Below are positions 26,014 to 37,075 of a DNA stretch of 64,000 nt, piece after piece (the stretch's first letter is position 1; every line of letters starts with the position of its first letter). The notes under the pieces are model-generated. The model saw nothing but the letters and a program-made list of their open reading frames with translations, ran no database searches and had not been told where the DNA came from. This DNA comes from JALOOB01 sp964387985. GTDB lineage: Bacteria; Chloroflexota; Anaerolineae; CG2-30-64-16. The stretch covers positions 19,753 to 83,752 of the forward strand of contig CAYLZG010000003.1 of assembly GCA_964387985.1 (NCBI GenBank). The letters are read 5' to 3'. The position numbers and the translations under genes were made by a program.

Positions 26014-28008
26014 ATGCACGACGGCGGGTGGTGGAGCTTCATACGCTATGACGAGAAGGTGGACCGGCCGTCCATCAGTGGTCCGCTCCTGCGTCGCGCG
26101 CTGCGGTATGCGCAGCCGTACACGGGCAGGATAGCCCTCATTTTGGGGCTGATCCTGGTGACCACCGGACTGAACCTCATTCCTCCATTGCTCACCCGTG
26201 ATCTGATCGACCGGGCACTCCCGGATCGGGACCTGAAACGGTTGACCATGTTGGCCTTGGGCATGCTTGCCGTGCCGCTAATCACCGGGCTGCTGGGCGT
26301 CGTTCAGCGATACCTGAGCGCGACGGTGGGCGAAGGCATCATCAGCGATTTGCGCACGGGATTGTTCCACCATCTGCATACCATGTCCTTGCGCTTCTTC
26401 ACGAATACCAAGACGGGTGAGTTGATCTCGCGGCTCAATAACGATGTCATAGGCGCCCAACGTGCAGTATCCGGCACATTCGTCGATCTGTTCACCAATG
26501 TCGTCACACTGATTAGCGCCCTCGTAATCATGTTGCGGCTGGATTGGCGGCTCACGTTGCTGGCCGCAGCGGTCCTTCCGCTCTTCCTCATCCCTGCGCG
26601 CTTGTTGGGACGCAGAGTGCGCGCCGTGGTGCGCGAGCAGATGACGCTCAACGCGGAAATGAATGCGATGATGGATGAGACGTTGAACGTCTCGGGTGCA
26701 CTCCTGGTCAAGCTCTTCGGTCGCGCGGCATCCGAGGTCTCTCGTTTTCGCACGCGCGCGGAGCGGGTGCGTTGGGCAGGAGTTCACAACGCACTTCTCA
26801 TGCGTTGGTTTTTCCTCACCTTGAGCCTGGTAAGCGCCGTCGGCGCGGTCGTGGTGTTCTGGGTCGGAGGTCTTTTCGTCCTCCAGGGACGCTTCACCAT
26901 CGGCACCGTCATTGCGTTTACGGCTTATCTCGGCTTGCTGTATGGACCCTTGTCTGCGCTGACGAATGCACGTATGGACATCTCTACGTCTCTCGTTAGC
27001 TTCGAGCGGGTCTTTGAGGTGATGGACCTGCCCGCAGAAATCCGGGAGAGACCGGATGCGATCGCGCTGGATCAGGTTCAAGGGCATGTGCGATTTGAAG
27101 ACGTCTCATTCAGCTACCAGCCGGGAGAAAACGTGCCCGGGGCAGCAGCGGCGGGCCTCAGCGAGGTGTCCCGATTCGCCTGGGGTGGTCGTGGAATGGA
27201 TGTGCCGCTATCGCAGGAAGGGGGTAAGCTGGCCAGGCGCGAGACCAGGAGTGACCTGCAGGCCCCCGCAGAGAACGGCGAAGGCGATGCATTACAAGAG
27301 ATGCGATGGGCGCTGCGCGATGTTTCGTTTGAGGTGAAGCCTGGCCAACTGGCCGCACTCGTCGGGCCAAGTGGCGCCGGAAAGACGACGATCACCTATC
27401 TGCTGCCGCGCCTGTATGATCCGACCGGAGGAAGGATCAGCATTGATGGCTTTGATCTGCGCGACCTGACCTTGGATGCATTGGCCTCGCAGATCGGCAT
27501 GGTAACGCAGGAAACCTATCTCTTCAACGACACCATCCGGGCGAACCTGCTGTACGCGCGGTCTGACGCGACGGATGATGAGATCGAGGACGCTTGCAGG
27601 GCTGCAAATATTCATGAGTTCATCGCGGACTTACCTGAAGGCTATGACACGGTCGTGGGCAATCGCGGATACCGGCTCTCGGGCGGTGAGAAGCAACGCG
27701 TGGCGATCGCGCGCGTGATCCTCAAGGATCCCCGGATACTGGTGCTGGACGAGGCCACCTCTTCTCTCGACAGCAAGTCTGAGGCACTGATTCAAGATGC
27801 GCTCGAGCGTATCATGCATGGGCGGACCAGCCTGGTGATCGCACACCGGCTTAGCACGGTTCTGGCAGCCGACGTCATTCTGGTCCTTGAGAAGGGCCGC
27901 CTGGTTGAGCGTGGAACGCACGCGCAACTCCTGGATCAGGGCGACCTGTATGCCGCTCTGTACGAAACGCAGTTTCGCCACGCGGCAAGATCACAGCCTC
28001 AGGCATAG
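26014..28008 (+). CDS. ABC transporter, fused permease and ATPase (exporter type)
   Basis: A 664-residue half-transporter: six-helix transmembrane domain (about residues 30-330), then nucleotide-binding domain with Walker A GPSGAGKTT (about 451), signature LSGGEKQRVAIARV (about 555) and Walker B ILVLDEATSSLDS. Between the A-loop strand (VRFEDVSFSYQPG, about 355) and the Walker A strand (WALRDVSFEVKPG) there is an extra hydrophilic stretch of about 50-60 residues, so the protein is longer than the usual 580-600. It would act as a homodimer or with a partner encoded elsewhere. Substrate unknown (lipid, peptide or drug). Confidence 0.93.
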   Translation: MHDGGWWSFIRYDEKVDRPSISGPLLRRALRYAQPYTGRIALILGLILVTTGLNLIPPLLTRDLIDRALPDRDLKRLTMLALGMLAVPLITGLLGVVQRYLSATVGEGIISDLRTGLFHHLHTMSLRFFTNTKTGELISRLNNDVIGAQRAVSGTFVDLFTNVVTLISALVIMLRLDWRLTLLAAAVLPLFLIPARLLGRRVRAVVREQMTLNAEMNAMMDETLNVSGALLVKLFGRAASEVSRFRTRAERVRWAGVHNALLMRWFFLTLSLVSAVGAVVVFWVGGLFVLQGRFTIGTVIAFTAYLGLLYGPLSALTNARMDISTSLVSFERVFEVMDLPAEIRERPDAIALDQVQGHVRFEDVSFSYQPGENVPGAAAAGLSEVSRFAWGGRGMDVPLSQEGGKLARRETRSDLQAPAENGEGDALQEMRWALRDVSFEVKPGQLAALVGPSGAGKTTITYLLPRLYDPTGGRISIDGFDLRDLTLDALASQIGMVTQETYLFNDTIRANLLYARSDATDDEIEDACRAANIHEFIADLPEGYDTVVGNRGYRLSGGEKQRVAIARVILKDPRILVLDEATSSLDSKSEALIQDALERIMHGRTSLVIAHRLSTVLAADVILVLEKGRLVERGTHAQLLDQGDLYAALYETQFRHAARSQPQA

Positions 28009-28041
28009 CATGGCGCACAGTCACATCTCGGAAATGAAAAG

Positions 28042-28077
28042 GACCAGGTCTCTCCGAAAGGAGGACCTGGTCTTTTT
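28042..28077. terminator. Bidirectional terminator between the ABC gene and the DUF5679 gene
   Basis: GACCAGGTC (28042-28050) pairs with GACCTGGTC (28064-28072), extended inside by CTCC-GAAA-GGAG. A T-run (28073-28077) follows on the plus strand and an A-rich stretch precedes it, giving a T-run on the minus strand. The genes are convergent. Confidence 0.88.
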
Positions 28078-28114
28078 GGTAACGTGGCAATCCCGGGAGG
28101 GATCAGCCTGCCAA

Positions 28115-28273
28115 CTACTTGGACTTCTTCGCTGCCAGGAATCGCGTGACCTTGGTGCCGCACGTCGGGCAGACGCCCTGTACCATCTGGCGTCCGTTCG
28201 GGGTCTTCTTGACCTCGCCGTCCTTGACCTGCCGCTTCTCGCGGCACTTCACACAGTAGCCTTCGAATTCCAT
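28115..28273 (-). CDS. Small zinc-ribbon protein (DUF5679-like)
   Basis: A 52-residue basic protein with CVKC (about residues 7-10) and CPTC (about 35-38), which together form one zinc-binding site, and a Lys-rich end (FLAAKKSK). It matches the small DUF5679 family as I remember it (pattern YCVKCRxKR...QGVCPxCGTK). Start ATG 28273 has AGGGAG seven bases upstream; the longer frame to 28324 is not conserved. Function unknown; its size and charge suggest nucleic acid or ribosome association (inference). Confidence 0.8.
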   Translation of the reverse strand: MEFEGYCVKCREKRQVKDGEVKKTPNGRQMVQGVCPTCGTKVTRFLAAKKSK

Positions 28274-28417
28274 TGTTTGTCTCCCTGTTTGGTCTGAAGC
28301 TAGTGGAACTGCAAACACCCCCATAGCATGTACGAGAATGAGCGTCGTTTACTGCGTTTGTGCTTACAATCGAAGCATCAATTCCTCACTTGCAGCCCGG
28401 ACGGGCATTAATCCGGT

Positions 28418-28446
28418 TTGGTCTCGCGGCTGCCTCGTGCTACAAT
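28418..28446 (+). promoter_or_regulatory. Candidate promoter of glnS
   Basis: TTGGTC (28418-28423), 17 bases, TACAAT (28441-28446; 5 of 6 to consensus). The leader of about 75 bases contains an imperfect hairpin (GCTTGCC...GGCAAGC). No Gln-rich leader ORF was seen. Confidence 0.4.
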
Positions 28447-28527
28447 CACGGCGGCTTGCCCCGCTAGAGCGGCAAGCGTATCATCGAGCATCTCGCTGAG
28501 TGCAGCTGTTCGTGCAAGGTTTGTTCC

Positions 28528-30216
<1,689 letters not shown>

Positions 30217-30229
30217 TAAAGGAGCTACC

Positions 30230-30697
30230 ATGAAGGGCAACACAGAGATCATCGCAACACTCAACATCCTGCTCGCCGACGAGCTCACCGCTATCAATCA
30301 GTACATTGTGCATTCCGAGATGTGCGCAGACTGGGGATACGGTGAACTGCACGAGGCGATTGAAAAGCGGGCGATCACCGAGATGGGCCATGCGGAGAAG
30401 CTGATTGGCCGCGTCCTGTTCCTTGAGGGCAAACCGGTCGTCAGCGAACTCAATGCGATCCATATCGGTGGTGCAGTCCCGGAGCAGTTCAAGCATGACC
30501 TGGCTGCGGAACTGGGCGCTGTGAGCCTGTACAACAAGGGCATCCGGCAGGCTGTCGAGGTGGGTGATAACGGCACCCGGCTACTACTCGAGAGCATCCT
30601 GGCGGATGAAGAAGAGCATGTCGACTGGCTGGAGGCCCGTCTGGAGCAAATCGAGCAGATGGGCATCCAGAATTACCTGGTCGAACAATCGGATTGA
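30230..30697 (+). CDS. bfr: Bacterioferritin
   Basis: A 155-residue ferritin-like iron storage protein. The ferroxidase residues are in place: Glu18, Glu51, His54, then the LGAVSLYN segment with the second-helix Glu (about 94) and ADEEEHVDW with Glu127/His130. Met52, the axial haem ligand of bacterioferritin, is present in TEMGHAEKL. The protein has standard length, and AAGGAG lies seven bases before the ATG. It stores iron and may buffer supply for the SUF system encoded 20 kb away (inference). Confidence 0.93.
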   Translation: MKGNTEIIATLNILLADELTAINQYIVHSEMCADWGYGELHEAIEKRAITEMGHAEKLIGRVLFLEGKPVVSELNAIHIGGAVPEQFKHDLAAELGAVSLYNKGIRQAVEVGDNGTRLLLESILADEEEHVDWLEARLEQIEQMGIQNYLVEQSD

Positions 30698-30709
30698 TGC
30701 CGCAGTAAG

Positions 30710-30745
30710 GAGGGCCGGGCATTTTTCGCCCGGCCCTCGCTTTTT
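30710..30745. terminator. Terminator between bfr and glnE
   Basis: Perfect 11-base arms GAGGGCCGGGC (30710-30720) and GCCCGGCCCTC (30728-30738) with a T-rich 7-base loop, then CGCTTTTT. It serves bfr and lies at the end of the convergent glnE. Confidence 0.88.
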
Positions 30746-33700
30746 AAGCGGACAACAGCCGTCCCTCCAACCGCTGCACCCACCCCATGTGTTCGTTCAG
30801 TGCCACACCCAGGCGTCCGGGATCGTGCCCGTATCCCAGGCGCCGGGCCAGGAAGCCGAACTCCTCGCTTTCAGGAGGCGGGACAGTCAGATCCTTGTTG
30901 TTTCCGCGCACCATCCGCAGCGCATTGATCAGGTTCTGAAGGAAGTTGAGCGCCTCGCTCAGTCGCGCCGCGTTCTCCGCCGAGACCGCCCCTACCTGTG
31001 CAAGCGCTTTGATGGCTTGTGCAGTGTTGGTGTTGCGCACATCCGGATGGCGGTGACCGTGCGTGATCTGAAGGCCCTGAACGATGTACTCCAGGTCGAC
31101 GATGCCGCCCTTGCTGAACTTCGCGTTGATGCGGCCGGCCTCCACAAGATGGCGCAATTGGCGCTCGCGCATCGCGCGCATCGCTGCCACATCGAAAGGC
31201 TCCCCCCGATAGAGGAAAGCATCACGCAGAGCCTCCAGGTCCTGGCCGAGCCCGGCATCACCCGAAATGGGACGTAATTTCACCAGTGCCTGCCGCTCGT
31301 AGGGCCAGGCGGGACCTGAGGGTGAGAAGTAGCGGCGAAATGCGTCCAGAGACACAGCCAGGCTGCCTGCCTTTCCGTAGGGGCGCAGCTGCAGGTCGAT
31401 CTGGAAGATGCCTTCGCGACGTGCCCGAATCGCGCGCGTCACTTCCACGACCAGTTTCTCGAAGAATTCGGGCGATGGGATGGTGCGCGGACCAGTTGTC
31501 TCGCCCGATCCGTCAAACACGAACATCAGCTCGATGTCCGAGGCGAACCCTAACTCGCGACCGCCGCATTTGCCCAGGGCTGCCAGAACGAAGCGTGCGG
31601 GACGACCCTCCTGGTCTTCCGGAGTACCGTGCAGAGCGACCAGGCCGCGCCGGGCCTGTTCGCATGCCGCTGCAAGGACGACCTCCGCCAGATCTGTCAG
31701 CTCTGCGGAAAAACCCGTGTAGCTCTCCACCTGGCCCAGGATATGCCGCATATCGATGCGAAACATCTCGCGGTCTTTGAACTCATTCAGCTGATCTTGC
31801 CAGGCAGGCCCGCGCAACACGGCTTCAAGCTCAGAAGCCAACTCCTGCCGGCTTCTGGCTCTTTGCAGCGACTCCACATCCCGCACGACCGGGAAGAGAT
31901 TCTCATACTGCATGCGCAGAAAATCATCCCACAGGAACTCGGATACGCCCAGCAGACGGGCCAGCGCGTAGAGGACCTCCGGACGTTCCAGCGAGGCGAG
32001 CTCGTCAGGCCACGATGGGCGGCCAAAGAGCTCCCCCAGGTATTCGTGAAAGTGAAGCAGGGCCGATTCCGGGTTGGGCGATCGCGGGAGCAGGTGGGTG
32101 AAGTGCTTGATCAGAACGGTGGCCGAGCGCAGTTCGCGCTGGCGCGCATCGGCCTTGATCTTGTCCCCGTTGGCATCGGTCACGAAGAGCGTATCGCGCA
32201 CGCGGCTCCCTGTCGAGATAACGAAGACCTGCGCAATGTGCACTCCCGAGAGTGCAAGCGCGTTCGTGAACTCATACAGAAAGCCGGGCGTGTCTGGCGC
32301 ACTGATCTGCAAGACTGTGTACCGGTCGGACGCCTCGTTATCGATCTCGATGTCGATCGGTGGCAGCGTTGGCGCCTCAGGCTCGCGCAAGCGCAGCGCC
32401 GCTGCAACGCGTTTGGCCAGCTCACCCTGGGCCGACCGTGGTTGGCCCTGTTGCAGGTGCCGGATCAGTTTGAGCAGATCCGAAGCATAGTCGTGCCACA
32501 CAAGTGCACCGGGTGCAGCACCGACCGGCTCGACGGTGAACACGTCGACGATCTTGCGGTGGCCAAGTGTCTCGGTGGTCTGTTCATAGGTATAGACATA
32601 ACCATCAACGATGGTGAACCCATAAGCGAACATCAGCCCGCAGATCAGGGACAATTCACCCAGGTAATCATATCCGACGATCGTCACCCGCGTCCTCCCC
32701 CGATCGAGAGGGGTCGCATCCACTATGACCGGGTGCTCCTGGTCCAGGCGCGCGGCCATGACTGCGTGGCGCTCGATCTCGATGGGGTCAAAGGTGGCGG
32801 CATAGGAGGGGACCAGGCGGGCCATATGCTGCCGGGCGGCAGCTGAGGGCGCGTCTTTGTGTTCCAGCATCGTCGCTATACCTCCTGCGCTCAGGCCTTC
32901 GCCGGTGAGGGCCTCACCCATGAGGGCCTCACCCATGAGGGCCTCACCTGTGAGGGCCGCAAAGCTGTGAGATGGTTCGGAGTCGGACTGGTTGACGCTG
33001 GCCAGGTGGCGCAAATAGACGGCGCGTACTGCTGACGCGTGCTGTTCATATCGGGCGACAAACTCCGAGGCCGCGTTGGGACCCGCATAGCCCAGGCGCC
33101 TTGCCAGGTAGCGCAGATCGGCTGGGTTTGCGGGCAGTGTGTGGGTCTGGCGGTATTCGAGCAACTGCAAATAGTGCTCCACGGTGCGCAGAAAAGTGTA
33201 GCCCTCTGTGAGGATGCGATGCTCCCCGAGTGTGAGCAATCTTCGTTCTGCCAGCCGGTTCATCGCCTCTAAGGTGTTGCCGGTGCGCAACTCTTCGTCC
33301 CGGGTACCATGCGCCAGCTGGAGATACTGAACGACGAATTCTGCGTCACGGATGGAGCCTTCACCCAGCTTTACCTCGCCCCAGGTGCGTCCTGCCTGCC
33401 GCAGATAGGACTCGGTCTGCTGCTTCATTGCGTGCACTTCTAGTCGCACGGCCTCTGCGCCTGAAGCAAAGAGAAGCGGCTCAACTTGACTCAAGAATGC
33501 GTGCCCGAGACCCAAGTCACCGGCCGCGGGTCGCCCGCGCAGCAGGGCTTGTTTCTCCCATAAACGGGCGTTTTCCCGGAGATATCGCAGGTAACCGGCC
33601 ACAGTTGGCGTCAATGGCCCCACCCGGCCCCAGGGTCGCAGGCGCATATCGACGCGATAGAGAAAGCCTTCGCCGGTGGGCTCGCATAACGCTTTGATCA

Positions 33701-34382
33701 GTCGCTCTCCCAACTTGTGCCACTTTTCGGTCTGATCGTCCCCATTCCCCTGGCATAGGAAGAGCAGGTCGATATCGGAGCTGTAGTTCAGCTCGTCCCC
33801 GCCTAGCTTCCCCATGGCCACTACTACGAAGCCGTCCGGAGAGATGTCAAGCTGCCCAGCGACGATCTCGAGCGCGGTTTGGATCACGCTGTCGGCCAGA
33901 CGTGACAGCTGCCTGGTCACCGATCCCAACTCGATCAGGCCGGCCAGGTCTGCCGCGCCGATCCGCAGCATTTCACGTTGCTCGTATCGCCTGAGAGCAT
34001 CGAGCGCAGCGGCGTCACCGTCTTTGCCTATTAGCCACGGGTCCGTTGTGTTGCGCGCTTCTGCGCGTAGCCAGCCAGCAGACTTTATTTGTGCGAGGCC
34101 GCCATGTTGGGAGAGCAGCGCAACATACCCGGGATTTCGGAGGAGGATTTCGGTGAGATACTGTGAGCTGGACAGCAGGGCGATGAGTGTCTGAAGTGTG
34201 TGTATATCGTCGGTCAGGTTTCGAAGGAGCTCGGATGGGTCGTCGACGGCGGAGAGCAGCCTGTCGAGATTAACTCGCGCGCGTTGGGGACTGGGAGCCC
34301 GCGCGAGCGCGCTTTCGATCACGGAATCGCGGTCGTTCACGAAGGCATCTACCCATCCTTGCGTCTCCGACCCTAGAGCCAT
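30744..34382 (-). CDS. glnE: GlnE-like glutamine synthetase adenylyltransferase with inserted ACT-like modules
   Basis: A 1212-residue protein; typical GlnE is about 950. The N-terminal nucleotidyltransferase (deadenylylase) motif is GKLGGDELNYSSDIDLLF (about residues 183-200) and the C-terminal adenylylase motif is GKCGGRELGFASDIELMF (about 928-945), each followed by LRP-type loops (LRPWGRVG, LRPYGKAG). Between them are two regulatory-looking segments, RTRVTIVGYDYLGELSLICG (about 560) and YTVLQISAPDTPGFLYEFTN (about 690), which read as ACT modules of the kind at the end of GlnD. A five-residue repeat (GEALM) lies at about 474-497. Its start is one base after the previous stop. It probably tunes glutamine synthetase to nitrogen status. 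Confidence 0.88.
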   Translation of the reverse strand: MALGSETQGWVDAFVNDRDSVIESALARAPSPQRARVNLDRLLSAVDDPSELLRNLTDDIHTLQTLIALLSSSQYLTEILLRNPGYVALLSQHGGLAQIKSAGWLRAEARNTTDPWLIGKDGDAAALDALRRYEQREMLRIGAADLAGLIELGSVTRQLSRLADSVIQTALEIVAGQLDISPDGFVVVAMGKLGGDELNYSSDIDLLFLCQGNGDDQTEKWHKLGERLIKALCEPTGEGFLYRVDMRLRPWGRVGPLTPTVAGYLRYLRENARLWEKQALLRGRPAAGDLGLGHAFLSQVEPLLFASGAEAVRLEVHAMKQQTESYLRQAGRTWGEVKLGEGSIRDAEFVVQYLQLAHGTRDEELRTGNTLEAMNRLAERRLLTLGEHRILTEGYTFLRTVEHYLQLLEYRQTHTLPANPADLRYLARRLGYAGPNAASEFVARYEQHASAVRAVYLRHLASVNQSDSEPSHSFAALTGEALMGEALMGEALTGEGLSAGGIATMLEHKDAPSAAARQHMARLVPSYAATFDPIEIERHAVMAARLDQEHPVIVDATPLDRGRTRVTIVGYDYLGELSLICGLMFAYGFTIVDGYVYTYEQTTETLGHRKIVDVFTVEPVGAAPGALVWHDYASDLLKLIRHLQQGQPRSAQGELAKRVAAALRLREPEAPTLPPIDIEIDNEASDRYTVLQISAPDTPGFLYEFTNALALSGVHIAQVFVISTGSRVRDTLFVTDANGDKIKADARQRELRSATVLIKHFTHLLPRSPNPESALLHFHEYLGELFGRPSWPDELASLERPEVLYALARLLGVSEFLWDDFLRMQYENLFPVVRDVESLQRARSRQELASELEAVLRGPAWQDQLNEFKDREMFRIDMRHILGQVESYTGFSAELTDLAEVVLAAACEQARRGLVALHGTPEDQEGRPARFVLAALGKCGGRELGFASDIELMFVFDGSGETTGPRTIPSPEFFEKLVVEVTRAIRARREGIFQIDLQLRPYGKAGSLAVSLDAFRRYFSPSGPAWPYERQALVKLRPISGDAGLGQDLEALRDAFLYRGEPFDVAAMRAMRERQLRHLVEAGRINAKFSKGGIVDLEYIVQGLQITHGHRHPDVRNTNTAQAIKALAQVGAVSAENAARLSEALNFLQNLINALRMVRGNNKDLTVPPPESEEFGFLARRLGYGHDPGRLGVALNEHMGWVQRLEGRLLSA
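32892..32960 (-). repeat. 15-base tandem repeat inside glnE
   Basis: Three consecutive 15-base units GAGGGCCTCACCCAT (32907-32921, 32922-32936, and 32937-32951 with two changes), plus a partial unit and a degenerate unit before them. In frame it encodes a repeated G-E-A-L-M/T pentapeptide in the linker before the ACT-like region. Perfect units suggest recent slippage. Confidence 0.85.
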
Positions 34383-34383
34383 T

Positions 34384-34995
34384 TCACGGTTCGCCCTGCG
34401 CGGAGGCTTCAATCCCCAGCGTCTGCCCGCAGCCGGGGCAGAATCTATCCTCAGCGAGATGGGGATGGCCACAAGCCTGACACGCAAAGGCGGCAGTCGC
34501 CTGGCGTGCAGGCGCGTCAGGCAGCGGGACGCCGCAGCCACCACAGAATCGATCTTCCGGCGCGGAGGGATTGCCGCACTTAGGACAAGTCCGGGCACCA
34601 CCCTCCTCGCTGCGGCCGGTCATTCCCGCGCGCGACAGGGCCTGCTTCCGCGTGTCAATCGCCTTTTCCACAACACCCTCGAGGCTGCTATCGGCTTCTT
34701 GCTCCCATTCGTCAAGTGCTCGCAAACATGCGGCGGCGTTGCGTTTCAGATGCGCCTCAAACGCGATGAAGTCCTCGTCGGTGATCTTGCCGACTCGGTG
34801 ATCGAAGCTCAACTCGCGCAAGGCCTGAAACGCCGCGTCCCGGTCTGCCATCAAATCGTCGAGTCGCTCTTGCTCAAGGGTGAGGGGGGGTGGCGCGGAC
34901 ACACGCCTGGCGTGTTGCAGGATGGGCAGCGCGACCAGGTAAAACGCGCCGCCGATGAGGATCGCGGCCAAGATTATAAAGACCATCGGATTCAT
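34384..34995 (-). CDS. CcmI-like membrane protein with two zinc ribbons
   Basis: A 203-residue protein. An N-terminal membrane helix (MVFIILAAILIGGAFYLVAL, about residues 4-23) is followed by a coiled, acidic region (LDDLMADRDAAFQALRELSFDHRVGKITDEDF) that resembles the start of CcmI/CycH cytochrome c assembly proteins. The C-terminus has two ribbons: CPKCGNPSAPEDRFCGGC and CQACGHPHLAEDRFCPGC. The TPR domain of true CcmI is missing. It starts eight bases after the corrected end of ccmF and ends one base before glnE, so it belongs to the ccm operon. It may be an apocytochrome or zinc-binding accessory factor (inference). Confidence 0.7.
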   Translation of the reverse strand: MNPMVFIILAAILIGGAFYLVALPILQHARRVSAPPPLTLEQERLDDLMADRDAAFQALRELSFDHRVGKITDEDFIAFEAHLKRNAAACLRALDEWEQEADSSLEGVVEKAIDTRKQALSRAGMTGRSEEGGARTCPKCGNPSAPEDRFCGGCGVPLPDAPARQATAAFACQACGHPHLAEDRFCPGCGQTLGIEASAQGEP

Positions 34996-35003
34996 TCAGA
35001 CAC

Positions 35004-37030
35004 TCATACCGGTTGTGCGCCTTCAGGTACGCGTCGGATTGCTTCAACGACAACAGCCTGGCGTCGTGGCCACGCAGAGATCAGCACGCCCAGCATCCTG
35101 ATCAGGCCACCGATCCACANNNNNNNNNNNNNNNNNNGGTCTCACCTCCGTTGCCCCAGCCGGCAAGCACCACGTAGACATCCTCGAGGAGGCCGGGCCG
35201 CAGTCCCACCTCGGACATTGGCTGCTCCTGGTTCTTATTGTAGATCAGTTTCTTGGGTGTGATGGTGCCGATACTGCGCCCGTCGCGGGAGATGGCCATC
35301 GGCGAGGTGAACTCCGTGTAGTTTGGGCCGCGCGCCGCGTCCAGCTGGCTGTATGTCAGCGTGTAGTTTGCCACTGTGATGGTTTCGCCTGGACGCAGGT
35401 TCGCTTCCCCTTCGCTCTGGTAGAATTCGTTGCCGATGATGCCGAGCGCAATCAGCAGCACACCGATGTGGACGATGTACCCACCATAGCGCCGGCCATT
35501 CCGGCGGATCAGGTTGATCAGCGCCTGGGGCAGCGGTTCATGTGTCGTGTGCATGCGGGCCCGGACACCACGTACATACTCCTGAACGATGCCGGTGAAC
35601 ACAAAGGCCAGGATCGCGATGCCGACGAAGCCTGCCGTAGAACGATTCCCTAACAGGAACAGAACTGGCACCGTGACCAGACCGGCAATGATCGGAAGGA
35701 TGAAATTACGGCGCAGGGTCTCGGGCCCTGAACGGCGCCATGCAAGCAGCGGGGCGACACCCATCAGAATCAACAGGGCGACGAAGATCGGACCGTTCAC
35801 TCGCATGAAATAGGGCGCATTCAGCGATATCTTGTCGCCCGTGACCAGTTCCGAGATTGTTGGGAAGATGGTTCCCAGGAACGTGGCTGCCATGATCAGG
35901 ACGAAGACGACGTTCTGCGTCAGAAAGCTCGTCTCGCGAGAGAGCACCGCATCCAGGCTGTTCTCGCTCTTTAGCTGTGGCAGCCGCCACGCCAGCAGGC
36001 CGATAAAAGCCAGCGATGTCACAATGATGAACGCTGCGAACATGGGCCCCACGGCAGAGAGCGCAAAGGAGTGGACGGATTGAACGACGCCCGACCGGGT
36101 GAGGAACGTCCCGATCAACGTGAGTTCCCACGTCAGCCCGATGAGCACCATGTTCCAGACTTTCAGCATGCCCCGACGCTCCTGGATCATGATACTGTGA
36201 ATGAACGCGGTTGCTGTCAACCAGGGCAGGAACGAAGCATTTTCCACCGGATCCCACGCCCAGTAGCCGCCCCATCCCAATTCGATGTAAGCCCATTGCG
36301 AACCGAGCAGGATGCCCAGTGTGAGGAAAGCCCACGGGGCAAGCGCCCACTTACGGATGAGCCTGATCCAGGTGTTGCTGAGCTGGCCTGTGATCAGTGC
36401 GGCCACTGCGAAGGCAAAGGGCACCGTCATGCCAACGAATCCGAGGTACAGCGCCACGGGATGGATGATCATCCAGTAGTTTTGCAGCTGGGGATTCAGG
36501 CCCTGGCCATCCGACGGAATGAGAGCAGTCGTGCCTGCAGGCTGAAAGACAGCCGTCACGATCTGTCCAGTACGATCCTGCCACAGCCGGCTGAACGGAT
36601 TCTCTGCGAACAGCAGCAGGCTCATGAAGAAGCCGATGTACAGCAGCAGGACTGCGTTCACCCAGGGCTTGAGGCTGGCTTGCTCCTTGCGGAAGAACCA
36701 GGTGGCAGACACGGCCATGATCGAGGCGAGAAGACTCCAGAAAAGGAGCGAGCCTGCCTGTCCTCCCCAGAGCGCCGAAATCTTGTAGAGGGTCGGCAGT
36801 GCGCGCTCGCTGTGGGTGGCCACAAACTCGACCTGAAACTCATTGGTCAGCAGCGCGCGCCACATGAGCAGGGCTGCGATCAGCACCAGGCCGCTAACGA
36901 CGTAGACCGCATTCCGTCCGCTGGCAATCAGCTCGAGCCGGTTATTCCGGGCACCCAATATGGACACCGCGATGCCGTAGATTGACACCATGAACGCCAG
37001 CACAAGGGCGATGTATCCGAGATCAGTCAT
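35004..37030 (-). CDS. ccmF: Cytochrome c haem lyase subunit CcmF, interrupted by an assembly gap
   Basis: A large polytopic membrane protein that joins haem to apocytochrome c outside the membrane. The tryptophan-rich signature WGGYWAWDPVENASFLPWL (about residues 255-273) and LTRSGVVQSVHSFALS are diagnostic. Eighteen N bases (35120-35137) interrupt the 3' end. Read straight through, the frame stops at 35102, but the other side of the gap carries a typical CcmF tail, WIGGLIRMLGVLISAWP, in a shifted frame that ends at 35004-35006. The gap length is therefore wrong, and the gene probably extends to 35004. It begins 45 bases after ccmG. Confidence 0.88.
35120..35137. other. Assembly gap (18 N) within ccmF
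   Basis: A run of N. The two flanks are in different frames of the same gene, so the true length is not 18 bases (or any length in the same frame class). Confidence 0.99.
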
Positions 37031-37075
37031 GATCGTAACACTCCAGCAAGTACGGGGACATCCGGCACGGCGCCC

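Noticed and set aside
32892..32960. CRISPR-like repeat
   Set aside because: Units are 15 bases, directly abutting and in frame inside glnE; there are no spacers. No CRISPR array was seen anywhere in the window.
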